Source of the DNA: Mallotus nudiflorus
Lineage: Eukaryota > Streptophyta > Magnoliopsida > Malpighiales > Euphorbiaceae
Length of the DNA stretch: 64,000 nucleotides
Direction: 5' to 3'
NCBI GenBank assembly: GCA_947683625.1
Contig: CANTUR010000281.1
Span: forward strand, 758,001-822,000
Position numbers and translations under genes: made by a program. The notes under the pieces were generated by a model. That model worked only from the letters and a program-made list of their open reading frames with translations. It was not told the DNA's origin and did no database searches. Numbering within the stretch: the first letter of the stretch is position 1; each line of letters begins with the position of its first letter. This document shows positions 43,930-55,548 of the stretch, in pieces.

Positions 43930-44965
43930 TTATTGTGGAAAAATAAGGAGTTTTTCATCTCCTTACCTTTTAAACAAAATGAAGATGTCAACACAATAAA
44001 GGTAACTCATCCAGGAATGACTCCGTCTGATCTTAAATTGGCAATTGAAGAATGCAACCAATTAGAAGCCCAAGGTCTAATTGTTCCCATAAAATCAGAA
44101 TGGGCATGCCAAGCTTTTTATGTAAATAAAAGATCAAAACAAGTCCGTGGAAAGAAGAGATTGGTGATTGACTATTAGCCTTTGAATTTCTTCCTCAGAG
44201 ATGACAAATTCCCTCTACCAAAAATTTTCTCCTTATTTACATTTTTGGCGGGAGCAAAAATCTTTTAAAAATTTGATTTAAAGGTTGGATTTTGGCAACT
44301 TGGAATCAAAGAGGAAGATAGATACAAAATGGGTTTTTGCATTCCAAACAGACACTATCAATGGAATGTCCTGCCTTTTGGACTTAAAGTAGCCCTATCA
44401 CTATTCCAACGGGCTATGATCAAGATCTTTGAGTCCATCCTCTCCAGTGCTCTTATTTATATTGATGATATTCTTTTATTTTCTGTAAATATAGAAGCCC
44501 ATGAGAAACTGCTTTAATAGTTTACTAATCTTGTGCGACATTATGGTGTTATGCTTTCACCCACCAAGATGTTCATTGGCCAAGCAGAAATATATTTTCT
44601 AGGAATGAGATTTAAAGAAGGAAAATATCTTCCAGGTCCTCATGTTGCAACAGAACTGGAGAAATTTCCAAAAGAAAATCTTTCTGTTAAGAAAATCAGA
44701 CAAGTTCTTGACATTGTCAATTATCTTGGAGATTTTATTCCTCACTTGACAAAGAAAACAACCCCTCTCAGAGCTCTTCTAAGAAAGAATCCTCCATCAT
44801 GGTCCTTAGAACAAATAGAAGCTCTTGAACAACTCAGAACTTGCATAAAAAATCTTCCTAATCTCCAGATTCCCTCCATAGGAAAAAGAATCCTTCAAAC
44901 AGATGCAAGTGATCAATTTTGGGGAGCTATTCTTTTAGAAGAAGATGACAACAAGAAAAGATAAA
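43930..44965 (+). pseudogene. Pararetroviral reverse transcriptase, broken
   Basis: The pieces 43933-44178, 44329-44517 and 44533-44964 carry RT landmarks in order: KKRLVIDY, QWNVLPFGL, YIDDILLFS (catalytic YIDD at about 44458-44469) and FLGMRF. Single stops (44176-44178, 44515-44520) and a broken stretch at 44180-44328 separate them. YIDD with the following connection domain is typical of Caulimoviridae. Confidence 0.88.
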
Positions 44966-45600
44966 TTTATGCTCATGCCAGTGGAAAGTTCACAGATGGA
45001 GAATGCCATTATCACTCAACCTTCAAAGAGGTCTTAGCAGTTCAATATAGCATAAAAAAATTTGAATTCCATCTGATTGGTCATCATTTTAAAGTTGTGA
45101 TGGACTGCTCATCGGTTTCAAAAATGCTTGAATTCAAAGAAAAGACTCTGCCTCATCCTCAACTTCTCAGAATGAAAGAATGGTTTAGTAAGTATGATTT
45201 TGAAGTAGAACACATCAAAGGAGAAGACAACCTGTTACTAGATCTTTTAAGCAGACCACCTATCTCATGTGAAAAACCCTTCTAGTTAAAAGTCCTTCCC
45301 ATGATATACATGTATCAGACCATTAATGCCAATTTTCTTGAAAAAGCTATTCCTCCGTCCTTACCATCACACATTTCCATGACCACCCTTAATCAAGCAG
45401 CCAAAACTCAAATTTTTGAACTTTAATCCAGACTAATAAAAAATTATGGGTTAGATTTCTTTCATAGGTTAGGCTTTCATCCTATTTATCCTTTCACCTG
45501 TATTTTCAGCTTCTTAAACCAAAGTCCTGAAGATCAGTTTTACTAGCCTCCTGAACTGTTAATCCTGTTTTGGTATCTTTATCTAATGAATTTACATGTT
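44966..45600 (+). pseudogene. Pararetroviral RNase H and polyprotein end
   Basis: After a TAA near 44962, the frame resumes with an ASGKFT-type RNase H segment. The 45097-45285 piece (VEHIKGEDNLLLDLLSRPP) closes the domain in the usual way. About 300 bp beyond 45290 can still be translated with a few stops and may be a viral C-terminal extension. No homology is recognised there. Confidence 0.75.
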
Positions 45601-46145
45601 TTATCTTATAAACTTACATTATTTAAGTAATGAATCTATAATATTCAATTAAAATAAAAATACAAGTAAAATTCTATTTATTTTAATTAAAAAATAAAAA
45701 ATTAAACAATTTTTTAATGAATAAAATTTTTAGTTTGACTAAAATTGTGAATAAAAGTTAAATTTAACCACTATAAATAATAAAAAAAAAAGAAAAAAAA
45801 TAATTTTTTGATACATAAAAATACTTTTAAATTTTGTAATGAAATTGAAAGGAAATATTAATGAACTTGCAGGTGAAAGTCAATGAAAATACAAGTGAAA
45901 AATCAATAAACCTATAGGTTCAAAGATCAATGAACATGCAGGTTAAAAGCTAATGAACAAGGCTGATGAATCTGCATGTAAAGGTCAATAAATCTACAGG
46001 TGAAAATCAATGAATCTACAAGTGAAAGTCAATGAACATGCATTATTTAAATAATGAACCTACATGTTTTATTTTATAAACATATATTATTTAAATAATA
46101 AACCTATATTATTTAACTAAAATAAAAATATAAATAAAACTCTAT

Positions 46146-46146
<1 letters not shown>
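45601..46146. repeat. Direct repeat pair and 22-bp tandem array downstream of the viral remnant
   Basis: A segment of about 85 bp from 45594 (ATGTTTTATCTTATAAAC...) recurs from 46062 (ATGTTTTATTTTATAAAC...), both ending CTATTTA. Between them, at about 45859-46063, a unit of about 22 bp (like TCAATGAACATGCAGGTGAAAG) is repeated roughly nine times with changes. It could be viral intergenic sequence or a host minisatellite. Confidence 0.65.

Positions 46147-46233
<87 letters not shown>
46147..46233. repeat. (TAA)29 microsatellite
   Basis: An uninterrupted 87-bp run of TAA units. The poly-Leu open frame on the minus strand is an artefact. Confidence 0.97.
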
Positions 46234-46234
<1 letters not shown>

Positions 46235-46509
46235 GGAAAACAGATGATAAAATATGGAATTCTTGTCAAATTCATCCACCATACTCTAATAGTAGACCAC
46301 AACGACGAAATAACAATTAGAATATAAAAAGAGCTCATTACATTAAAGAAGTTTTTGGTGAATTCATGCGCTTTTATGCATGCAAATTTTTGTTAACCAA
46401 TTTACTAGAAAGAAGTGACCAATTTGAATTAAATTTTTGATTGCTGTAACTAGTTTAGCTTTGGTTGCTTTATAAGTTGTTTACAAATTGAATTTGCTAA
46501 CTTACTTTA
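46234..46509 (+). other. Left flank of Tat element 2, possibly copia LTR start
   Basis: The last 60-80 bp (TTTATAAGTTGTTTACAAATTG...) appear to continue across the Tat insertion into 55959 onwards, where a copia 5' LTR, primer-binding site and gag follow. The exact copia LTR start is not fixed. The rest has no recognised content. Confidence 0.4.
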
Positions 46510-46912
46510 TGATAACTTATTTCCAAAACTGTTGAGTTTAAAACCCTGCAAATAATCAATAAAGGGCAAGGTGAGATGTGGGGAGGATCGCCATAACCAC
46601 TCCGATACCTAAGTCAGAGAATAGAGAGAGAATTTAGAGAGAAAGCAAGAGACAATTAGAATATAAGAGAATAAGATGAATGAGAATGAGGGGTATAGGG
46701 TCTTATTTATAGTGATATTCAAACCTAAAAAGAGTAGGATTCCTCTTGAGATAGGATTCCTAAACCAAATAGAAGAGTATTCCTTCTTTGCTTAGTAATC
46801 TTCTTGAGGCAGAGTCCCTTCTGTAAATGGATTTGCTACCTTCCCTTTTCAAGTAACCTCGTTCAAAAAACAAAACACTTTAATTAAATAGGAATATATA
46901 TGTACGGTATTA
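46510..46912 (-). repeat. 3' LTR of Tat element 2
   Basis: 403 bp, starts TGATAACTTATTTCC, ends GGTATTA (CA end mutated to TA). It pairs with 55549-55953. The polypurine tract, minus strand ACGGGGGAGACTCT, follows at about 46913-46927. Confidence 0.92.
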
Positions 46913-47039
46913 AGAGTCTCCCCCGTGGGTTTGTCTGGATATTTATGTTTAACGTATCCGAGTATGTAAATGATAGAACATTTATTCTTCTATATAGAGG
47001 GAAAGTGGTTAGTCACTGTGTAGTGACATGGAAGAGTGA

Positions 47040-47660
47040 GCTGAGGTGGCCAACCTCAGTCACAGAAAAAAGTTAAAGCCTAGTACTAAGTCTTGAAACC
47101 ATCGCATTGCTGAAGTGTCATATGGACCTTAGAGTGTGCAAAGTCTGCGAAAATGAATGTAATAGATTAACCTGTCAGTGCGAAAGTGACGTGACAGAAC
47201 CAGTCGTCACTAGAGTTTTGATGCTCGGTGCATTAAAAGTGCGGCCTGAGTGTTGAACCTTAGTACTATAGAAGCAACTTGAGGATGCCAACTTTAGTCA
47301 CTAGACTAATGTGTGAGGTTTAGACGCTTAGTGTGAGGATGCGAGGCTTACATGCTTAGAACCTCAATACTATAGAAGTGACCTGAGGGTGCCAGCTTCA
47401 GTCACTGGACTTAATCTTAGTGCATTAGAAGCGCAACCTAAGTGCTGTATAGTCTCGGTCCATTAGAACCATGTCCGAGTGTCAAATAGTCTAAGTGTGC
47501 TGCAAGTATGGCTTAAAGGCTCATCCTCAATACTATAGGAGTGACCTGAGGGAGCTAGCTTCAGTTACTAGTCTTAATGTGTAAGGCATGGATGCTTGAA
47601 ACCTTAATACTATAGAAGCAACCTGAGGGAGCCAACTTCAATTGTTAGAGGGCGATGCTG
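47040..47660. repeat. Degenerate counterpart of the tandem array in element 2
   Basis: Phrases of the element 1 array recur irregularly: GAGGCTTACATGCTTAGAACCTC, CTGAGGGTGCCAGCTTCAGTCACTGGACTTAA and AACCTTAGTACTATAGAAG. Spacing is uneven (about 100-180 bp) and the copies are partial, so the array has eroded or never expanded here. Confidence 0.7.
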
Positions 47661-47931
47661 GATCTTGCTGTGCCAAGTTGGAAAAAATAATTGGTAAAGA
47701 TTGGCCTAGGCTGGGTAACAGCTATGTCGCCTTGATGCCTAGATATTTGAAATTTTAATTGCATAATCGATACATCTTTTTGTGTGTCAAAAGATGAGAC
47801 GTTTCTATTCCTATTATGATGACCACTTAATTAATGGGTTTTTCATTTCCCATACTACCCTTAATGATGTGGGGAGAAGCAAAGTAATGATGAGGCTAAT
47901 TAATGGTTTGCTCTAGAGCCTTCTATTGCTC
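47661..47931 (+). other. Upstream spacer of the antisense gene in element 2
   Basis: Non-coding. It corresponds to 31191-31464 in element 1, with shared phrases (AATGATG, GCTCTATAAA). Confidence 0.4.
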
Positions 47932-47940
47932 TATAAATAT
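47932..47940 (+). promoter_or_regulatory. TATA box of the antisense gene in Tat element 2
   Basis: TATAAATAT in TTGCTCTATAAATATCCCC, about 190 bp before the ATG at 48124, matching the position of the TATA box in element 1. Confidence 0.55.
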
Positions 47941-48123
47941 CCCCTTTACTATGAGTTGATGCATTTTGCTCTTTTATTTCACTGGTGTCGCATTTGCTTT
48001 GCCACTGCTACTACACTTTTTCTGTTATAACTCCCTCATTTGTAACTAGGTGATCTTGTCCTTTTGCTTTTTCTTCCTTTTTTCTTTTTTGTTCATGTGC
48101 TTTTCCTTTTCATAGATAGTATT

Positions 48124-49998
48124 ATGGCATCAAGGGAATAGGTTAGTTATGACCTGTTTGTTTTTAAAATAGATGATGAACTGTTGGGGTGGTACCGGAG
48201 ACAGTTCTGCATTCCTGCCAATTATACCCTCCATACTGTAGATAGGAAGTTTAAGGCTTATACCCTATGCTAGCGCTTAGTAGGCTAATGGTATATTTTG
48301 ACCAACTAGAGGGGGGGTTTAAAGTTTCCATTAGATCCTTTCGTAAAAAGATTTATGAATAGGTATAATATAGCGCCCGGTCAGCTTTACCTTAATAGCT
48401 ACCGGATTTCGACTGGGTTTATCCAGTTGATGCATAAAGAGGGTAGGGAACCAAACTTAGACATCCTTCGGTACCTATATAGCCTGACCAGGAAGAAGGG
48501 AGAACTGATGTTCTCCCTGTTAGTCGTTCCTAACCACAGTCTATTTGTAAAGCTTCCAGATCTTCATAAAAAGTGGAGGCATAACTTTTTTATTGTCGAG
48601 CACCCTACGGACTTCCTGGATGTCCAATGAATGTGGTCTAATGAGTGCCACAGGGTGAGATGGCCTCTGAGATTACCCAATCATGATACAGAGATGGTCT
48701 TGTAGCTACACCTCGATGGCTTGGCCGAGGCTTAATTGACTAAGGATGTATCTAGAAGATACCTGTGGAGAATCTGTCCGGACCATGTTCATTCTTTTGG
48801 TACATTTGGATTATCGAGAAGTATCTTTCTGAATTGCTTCTTATTTTACCAATTGTAGATGGCTTACTTTTTTGCTTTTATAGATGGAATTTCACTTCTA
48901 ACTAATAAACCAGCAACCCGAGAAGAAGTACGGGTCTCCCTTTCTCTAAAGCCTGAAGCTCTTGTAGCACCTGAGGAAATGACCTTTAATCGTAAGGGAA
49001 AAGTTATAGTCAAATCATCTTGTTTTGGTAGGGAAGGTCGACAAAAAAAATGGCTGATTGACCAAGGCTCAAATGCTGAGGAGCTGGATGAGGAGATATA
49101 CATCCAACGTCCGAGGTTGTTCGAGTGTCCGAATGTGAGGGGATGGATCCTGAATAAAATAAAGCCATCGAGCATCTTGAATGCTTAGGTTTGAGACCGG
49201 TATCTGGAGTCACTGAGGTTGCCAACATATATGCAGTGTTGGTCTGAGGAGGGTCCAGAAGAGCTGTTCGGTTCAATGATTGATCATTCCCTAAAAGGAA
49301 GTAAATAGCATTTTTCTATTACTTTTACATTTTCTTGTATTGACTAACACTAATTTTCCCTTTTCACAGATGACCTAGGCCCTACTGTTGGTAAAGGATA
49401 AGTATTTCTACCTTAAAAGCAGTACAACCTGAAGGAGACGGAGGTTAAAACAATAGCCATCGATTTTGAGAAGAAGTTAGATAATGGGCGGCACTAGAGC
49501 TCTGCTAAACCAAATATGCAGAGGTGATATCCAAGGCTAAGGCAAACTAGAAGAAAATTGCTATTCTGGAGCATAGTTAGGGTCAGTTGACTAAGAGGAT
49601 TGAAGAACAGGATTCTCAGATGGCAAATCTGGAGAAGAGGCTATCCGAGGTCAAGAAATCCTAGGAAAATGAAAAAAGATCCTACCAGAGCATGGTGGGA
49701 GGATTTCTTAAAGCCTATTGGTCTGAGTGTAGGATGATCCTGCTCTCTCAGAATCTAGAGCTAGACTTAGAGGAGCTAGATCGGGTAACGCCAGCTGACC
49801 TAATGAAGATTGTTGCTAAAGAGGATGCTCGGTAAAAGGCAACTTCCCTTCATACAAGGGATGTTTCTAATTCTGCTGAAGGGTCTTCTACAGAGCCTAC
49901 TGCGCCTATCAGTGCTGCTAATGTTGTTCCCCCTCTCATTTCTGAGCTCGATGGTTTGGACATACAATTAGTAGAATATAGAAATTTTTTTTTGTAAT
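48124..49998 (+). pseudogene. Antisense gene of Tat element 2
   Basis: Homologue of 31672-33481. Likely exons are 48124-48799, 48859-49300 and 49370 to about 49998, with introns of 59 and 69 bp at the same places as in element 1 and GT-AG ends. Shared blocks are LGWYRR, LMHKEGRE, LTRKKGELMFSLL, DFLDV, KKWLID, RGWIL and MVGGFLKAY. Stops at about 48273, 48628, 48704 and 48735, among others, break exon 1. Its role is unknown. Conservation of promoter, introns and protein between two diverged copies indicates past selection as a gene. Confidence 0.72.
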
Positions 49999-50079
49999 TG
50001 AACTTTTGTAAGATGATTATTGCTTCAATGAATAGATACTTTATTTAATACCATTTCGAGTACATTTATTGATAGTATT

Positions 50080-51300
50080 TCCAGAGCCAATCCAAGTTCC
50101 AAAATTGTAGCAGTTCTTTGCCTTATCTGTTTTTTAATTTGTATGCTATGTTCTGAGATCTGATAGGGGCCTTCCCAATTTAGACCCAGTTTACTAGTGC
50201 CGGAGTTACTTTTGCCAATATTTATCTTTCTAAGTACCCATTCGCCTACTTTAAACTATCTTGGGTGGCTATGTTGGAGATGATATCATGCTACTTGCTG
50301 CTTATGTGCTTCAGCTGTGGTTGACGTCCACCATCGACTTTCTTTTAGTAGGTCCAAACATATCTGGGCATCAATGTTGTTGATGTTTTGATCGAAGTTG
50401 CAACTGATCTTGTAACTTGGTGAACCAATCTCTACTGGTATTAACACATCCATGCCATAAGTTAGTCTGAATGGTATTTCCTCTGTGGATGATCTAGGGG
50501 TGGTCCTATAAGCCCAAATTATGTTATTAAGCTCTTCAACCTAGTTTCCCTTTTTCTCATCGAGTGTCTTCTTTAATCCCTGCATGATAGTTCTGTTGGT
50601 GACCTCTATTTTCCTGTTCGTTTGCAGGTAAGCTACTGAGGTAAAACAAAGCTTTATTCCAAGGTCTACGCAAAAACCTCTAAACTTTTCATTGTCAAAC
50701 TGCTTGCTGTTGTTCGTGATCAGGGTGTAAGGTAAGCCAAATCTGTAGATGATTTCTCTCCAGAAGAAATGTTGGATCCAAGCTTCTGTGATGGTTGGAA
50801 CTACTTCCACTTCTATCTATTTAGTGAAATGGTTTATAGCAACAATTAAGAACTTTTTTTATGAAGTGGAGGTCGGGAAGAGACCTAGGATGTCCATTCC
50901 CTACATGGCAAAGGGCCATGGGCTACCGATTGGATACAGGGGGTGGGAGGGCTTGTGATTGAGATGAGTGAATTGCTGGCACTTATGACATTCTTGATTC
51001 AACTTCCAGGCATCATTAGACATGGTGGGCCAATAGTATCCTTGAAGTAGCACTTTCCTGATTAGTGTGTAGTGGGACTCATGTGCTTCACAAATTCCTT
51101 CATGGATTTCCCTGAGTATGTAATTTCCTTCCTCTAGGGATACACATTTGGACCATGGGTGTGAAAGGGATTTCTTGGAGAGCTCCCCGTGGTGGATAGA
51201 GTAGTGAGCTACTTTCATCTTCAATTTTTGAGCCTTTAATTTATCTTCGGGAAGCATTCTGTGTTCCAGGTATTAGACTATCGGTCGCATCCATTTCGAG
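50080..51300 (-). pseudogene. Tat element 2 integrase region, broken
   Basis: The piece 50901-51257 is the integrase zinc-binding region with an HHCC-type pattern (REIHEGICEAHESHYTLIRKVL, YYWPTM, CHKCQQF). The piece 50541-50810 is the core (FGLPYTLITNN, CVDLGIKLCF). In the core the usual aspartate after TLI is replaced by asparagine (ITNN), as seen in the translation. Stops separate the pieces. Confidence 0.82.
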
Positions 51301-51549
51301 ACTTCCTGCACTTCTAAGATATTAGGGTCTTCAGTATTGGGTTTTGTTAGTGCTTCAATGAATGCCATACCCTTAAACGCTTGACTATCTTCAACTGCTG
51401 ATTTGGCCAGGAGGTCGGCCTTAGAGTTTTTATATCTGGATATCTGGACGATTTCCCATTGGCCCCCTTCTTATTCGATCTACTTCAAGAGTTATATGAC
51501 TTTACCTGTGTATTTGCCAATGCTTGGATCCTTGATCTAGAATGTCCCG

Positions 51550-53290
51550 TTAACTTAATTTACTACTACTTGGGATTCTGAATGTATTACAAGGTGTTTG
51601 GCTCTAACTTCAATAGCCAACTTCAATCCTGTGATGAGTGCCTTATATTCCACGGCATTGTTAGTCGCGTTGAACTCTATTCAAACTGTATATTAGATTT
51701 GGATTTTATATGGTCCCTTAAGGATCACTCTAGCACCAGATCCTTAAGTGGAGGATGCTCTATTAATATATAGCTTCCATTTTGGTGCTTTAGTCATGGG
51801 GAGGTCTTTCGGCGTTATTTTTTGAACAAAATTTGCTAACGCTTGGGCTTTCACTTGCTGACGGGGCTCATAATCGATGTTGAATTCTCCAAGTAATACT
51901 GAACATTGAACCAATCACATAAATTCTCAGGCCTTTGTAAGATTTTTTGCAAAGGGAAGTGGGATTTGATAATGATAGGATGAGCTTAGAAGTAGTGTCG
52001 GAGCTTTCGGGATGCGTGGACAACAACCATGGCCAACTTATCCAGCATTGGGTATTGGACTTTGGATCCTCAGAGTATTTTGCTGATGTAATATATCGGG
52101 TTTTGTTAGCTCTCTTCTTCTTTTACTAGCACCGAAGCAATGCATTCTTGACATACCGAGGGATATAAATACATTGTTTCATCTAGGACCGGCCTGTTGA
52201 GTAGAGGTGGTGAGGATAAGAACTTTTTGACATCTTTAAAGGCCACCTAGAAGTTTGCAGTCCAAACAAATTTCTTAGAATTTTTTAAACTCGGAATAGT
52301 GGTAGACACCGTCTGGTTGAGCATGAAATAAAACGTCCTAAAGCCGTGATTCTGCCATTTAGTTTTTGTAACTTATGGATATTCATTAGGGCTTTCATTT
52401 TGAGGATGACATCCATTTTTCTAGGTTGGCTTTAATACCTCCATGGGATATCATGAATCCCAAGAATTTGCTTGCTTTGACTCCGAAGGCATATTTTTTT
52501 TGGGTTTAGCTTGATCCTAGACTCGCTCAACAATTGGAGAACTTGATTCAGATCTTGCTGGGTGTTGTTCTTCATTCTTGCTCTTAATAATAATGTCGTC
52601 CATATATACTTCCACATTTGTCCCAATCTAGTCCCGAAGTACATGGTTCATCATTCTTTGATATGTTGCTCCAGCATTCTTTAGTCCAAAAGGCATCACC
52701 TTGTAGCAGTAAAGTCCTTCGTGGGTGATAAAGGATGTTTTCTCTTGATCTTCCCCCTTCATTGGTATCTAGTGATATCCTTACGCCATGTCAATAAAAC
52801 TATTTAGTCTGTGGTCGACAGTGGAGTCTATAAGTTGGTAAATTATAGGCAGTGGGTAGCTGTCCTTGGAGCATGCTCAATTAAGGTAAGTATAGTCCAC
52901 ACACATCCTATACTTTTCGTTCACTTTTTTAACAAACACTACATTGGCCACCCACTTTGGATGAGTAACTTCCTTGATAAATCCAGTTTCTAACAATTTC
53001 TTTATTTCCTCAGTGATTATCCTCTACCTCTCGCATGCAGAAGTTATTTTCTTCTAGATCACTAGCTTCGCCCCTGGTTTGATGTTCAAGCTATGAAAAA
53101 CAACTTGGGGATCTACCCTAGTTATTTTAGATGCTCAAGAGGCAAAGTCTTCCGATTTTCTAGTGAGGACTTCCCTTATTCCTTCCTTGGTGTCATAGTC
53201 AAGCTCATTACCAATCTTCACTGCCTTCTCATAAACAATTTACAATGTTTTGGTATAGTCAACCGATTATGGTTTAGTGCCTTGTTTCTC
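51550..53290 (-). pseudogene. Tat element 2 reverse transcriptase and RNase H, broken
   Basis: Heavily interrupted. The catalytic YMDD codons are seen at about 52600-52611 (minus strand TATATGGACGAC). The piece 52432-52644 carries IKLNPKK. RNase H-like pieces lie at about 51600-52160. Open stretches are all under 75 codons. Identified by alignment with element 1. Confidence 0.75.
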
Positions 53291-53296
53291 TATTTC

Positions 53297-54010
53297 CTAC
53301 ACTTCTAGGGGGAAGGCTTCCATCTGTGGCTTTATGGCCATCTGGTAACACTGTCTGGCCATATGTTGATCTCGATAGATAGTGAGAATTCCACCCTGGA
53401 TTGGAATTTTTATAGTTAAGTGTCGAATACTGGTGACTGCATCTACTTTGTAGAATGCTGGTCGTCCTATGATTCCATTGTATGCTAGCGATAGATCCAC
53501 TACATTGAGTAAGGTTTTAATAACTTTTGTTTCTCCATTGTCTTTATTTCCAAATTTAAGATTTAACTCCATAACTCCCATTGGTTGTGTAGTTCCTCCA
53601 TAAAAGCTTGTAATGGGATTCTGGATGGCCTTCAGGTTGGTGATGGAGCCTCCCATTGCTTTGTAAGCATTCTAAGACAACGCATTGATAGCGCATCCAT
53701 TGTTGACCAATAACCTCTTTACTAAATAATTTTTTATGTATACATTTATCACCAAGGCATCACAATGGGGCTGGTGAACATGCAAACCATTTTCCAAATT
53801 GAACACGATCTCTCTTTTCTTGAAGGTTGGCCTTTCTCCCCGGTTCCATTTAAGTTTCTTCTCAGTATTTTCTCCACCAATAATCATGTTAATAATACTA
53901 GTTGGCTCATTCTGAGCTTTCTTTGCTTTTGGCCTATCTTGCACATGGGCTTTTAGGTTCTTGCTCTTTCTGGATATGTTTGTGAAATTGTTGAGTTTAC
54001 CATTTTGCAC
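53297..54010 (-). pseudogene. Tat element 2 protease region
   Basis: The piece 53672-54010 contains INMIIGGEN and then VKRLLVNNGCAINAL. The active-site aspartate of the DNGSA motif is asparagine here, so the protease would be inactive even without the stop. The piece 53297-53656 continues (MGGSITNLKAIQNPI, YNGIIGRPAFY). Confidence 0.82.
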
Positions 54011-54019
54011 CAGTCTTTC

Positions 54020-55110
54020 TATGGAATTCTTCAGTTCTCTGCAAGCCTTAATGTTGTTCCCATATTCTCGATGATACTGGCAGTATTATCCCTTATCTTG
54101 TGTGGACCTCCAGCTTGGGCTTATTCTTCTGGCTGGGGTAATTCCAACACTATTCTGCTTGACCCACATGAGAATTATGGATCGAGAGGTGTTTAAAGGT
54201 ATGTATCTGTCTGCTTCCCCATCAAATCTTTTTATCGGGTTTCTAAAATTTGTTTTTAGGAAGCTTTCTCGTTTGGATCTTGATCTTTCATCTTTGGTTG
54301 GTGGTTTTACCCTCCTCCCTTCACATCCTTCTATCTTTATCCATCTTTATAATTTTGACCTCCATAGCCATTACCTCCACAAAAGTGCCAGGTTCCTTTG
54401 TCATTATCTTATCTTTAAGCTTTCCGAGTCTAGTGCCATTTTTCAAAGCTTCTATGCAACTTCGTCCACAAGATTTTCGATCTACATGGCAACCTTATTG
54501 AACCGATTAAGATAACTTCATAGGGACTTATCGACCTCTTGCCAGTACATTTGAAGATCATTGATGTTTTTAGCAAGGGGAATGTTGGTGACAAACCTGG
54601 TATAAAAATTTTTTGCCAGATCCTCAAAAGAGGGTGACAGAGTTCTCCAGGAGTCGATGAAACCACTTTTGGGCATTCTTTATGAGTGTGCTTGGGAAGA
54701 CTCTACACATGATTCCATTATTCATGTTCTAGAGCAACATCCTTGTTCTAAACATGGATATATGGTTGATGGGATCTTCAGTCCCATTATATTGATCAGT
54801 GGTGGGATTCTGAACTTGGTAGGGATCTCTGTCCGGATTATCCTTCTTATGAATGGAGTTTTTGCCTTCCATAATACATTCACCCTCCTTTCTTGGTCTT
54901 GTACAGGCTTTGTGTGTAACCTCTTCTACCTTTTGAGTTAACTTTGAGTCATCAAGGACTAGAATTTTTGAACTACATTCCCTTTCTGGCGCTTTACCCT
55001 TCCCCTTGTTTATCTCGGGTACCTCCTGAGGTGTTATGTTGTTATTTATATGAGCTGGTTCAGAGTTGCCATTTTGTATTAAAGTGTTAAGTTGTTGTTG
55101 CATTAAGGCT
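54020..55110 (-). pseudogene. Tat element 2 gag, broken
   Basis: The piece 54729-55103 holds the N-terminal, Asn/Gln-rich part and the YNGTEDPINHISMFRTRMLL block. Later gag pieces (matching the element 1 gag domain) lie at 54030-54680 in changed frames. Stops and shifts break it throughout. Confidence 0.78.
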
Positions 55111-55548
55111 ATCTAAGCTTGGATATTTTGTATAATGACTTCCTTGTTAGTTTGGTTGAGATTGAATGTTTGGGTTACCGTGTTTATGTTTGGCATGGTA
55201 ACAGCTAGTGTATCTGTTAGGCTTGAAAAAGGTATGGGAGGTATTGGATGGTGATGGTGTTGTAATGGAGCATAATATGGAAATTCGGTGCCGAAAGTCG
55301 GCCATCCTTAGGTATTACCGAGAGGCAAATGCGTATTTCTGGATAAATTTCCGGCATACTAGAAAGTTGTTGAAAGCACTACTGTTGGGAGAGGTGCTAA
55401 CAGATTAATTAAAGAAATGGTTTCAAAGGGATTAATGTTAGTTTCAGGAGTCGAGATTGGTGGTGGGCTAGAATTCATGGTGTTGATGTCTTAACTTAGC
55501 AGTATATGAATGGCTTTTTTCCCAAGAGTTCCTATAGACAGCGTCACT

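Larger units (their letters stand above)
39985..45600 (+). mobile_element. Endogenous pararetrovirus remnant (Caulimoviridae)
   Basis: An old integrated viral copy on the plus strand, about 5.3-5.6 kb. The order is movement-protein-like region, Lys/Pro-rich and coiled-coil middle, coat-protein region with CCHC knuckle, aspartic protease, RT, RNase H. No integrase, LTRs or target duplications are seen, which separates it from the LTR elements beside it. Movement protein upstream of coat and RT, apparently once in one long frame, fits petuvirus- or florendovirus-like members; the genus is not settled. Every domain is interrupted by stops or frameshifts, so it cannot produce virus. Confidence 0.82.

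Noticed and set aside
46117..46338. Poly-leucine open frame on the minus strand
   Set aside because: Translation of the TAA microsatellite.
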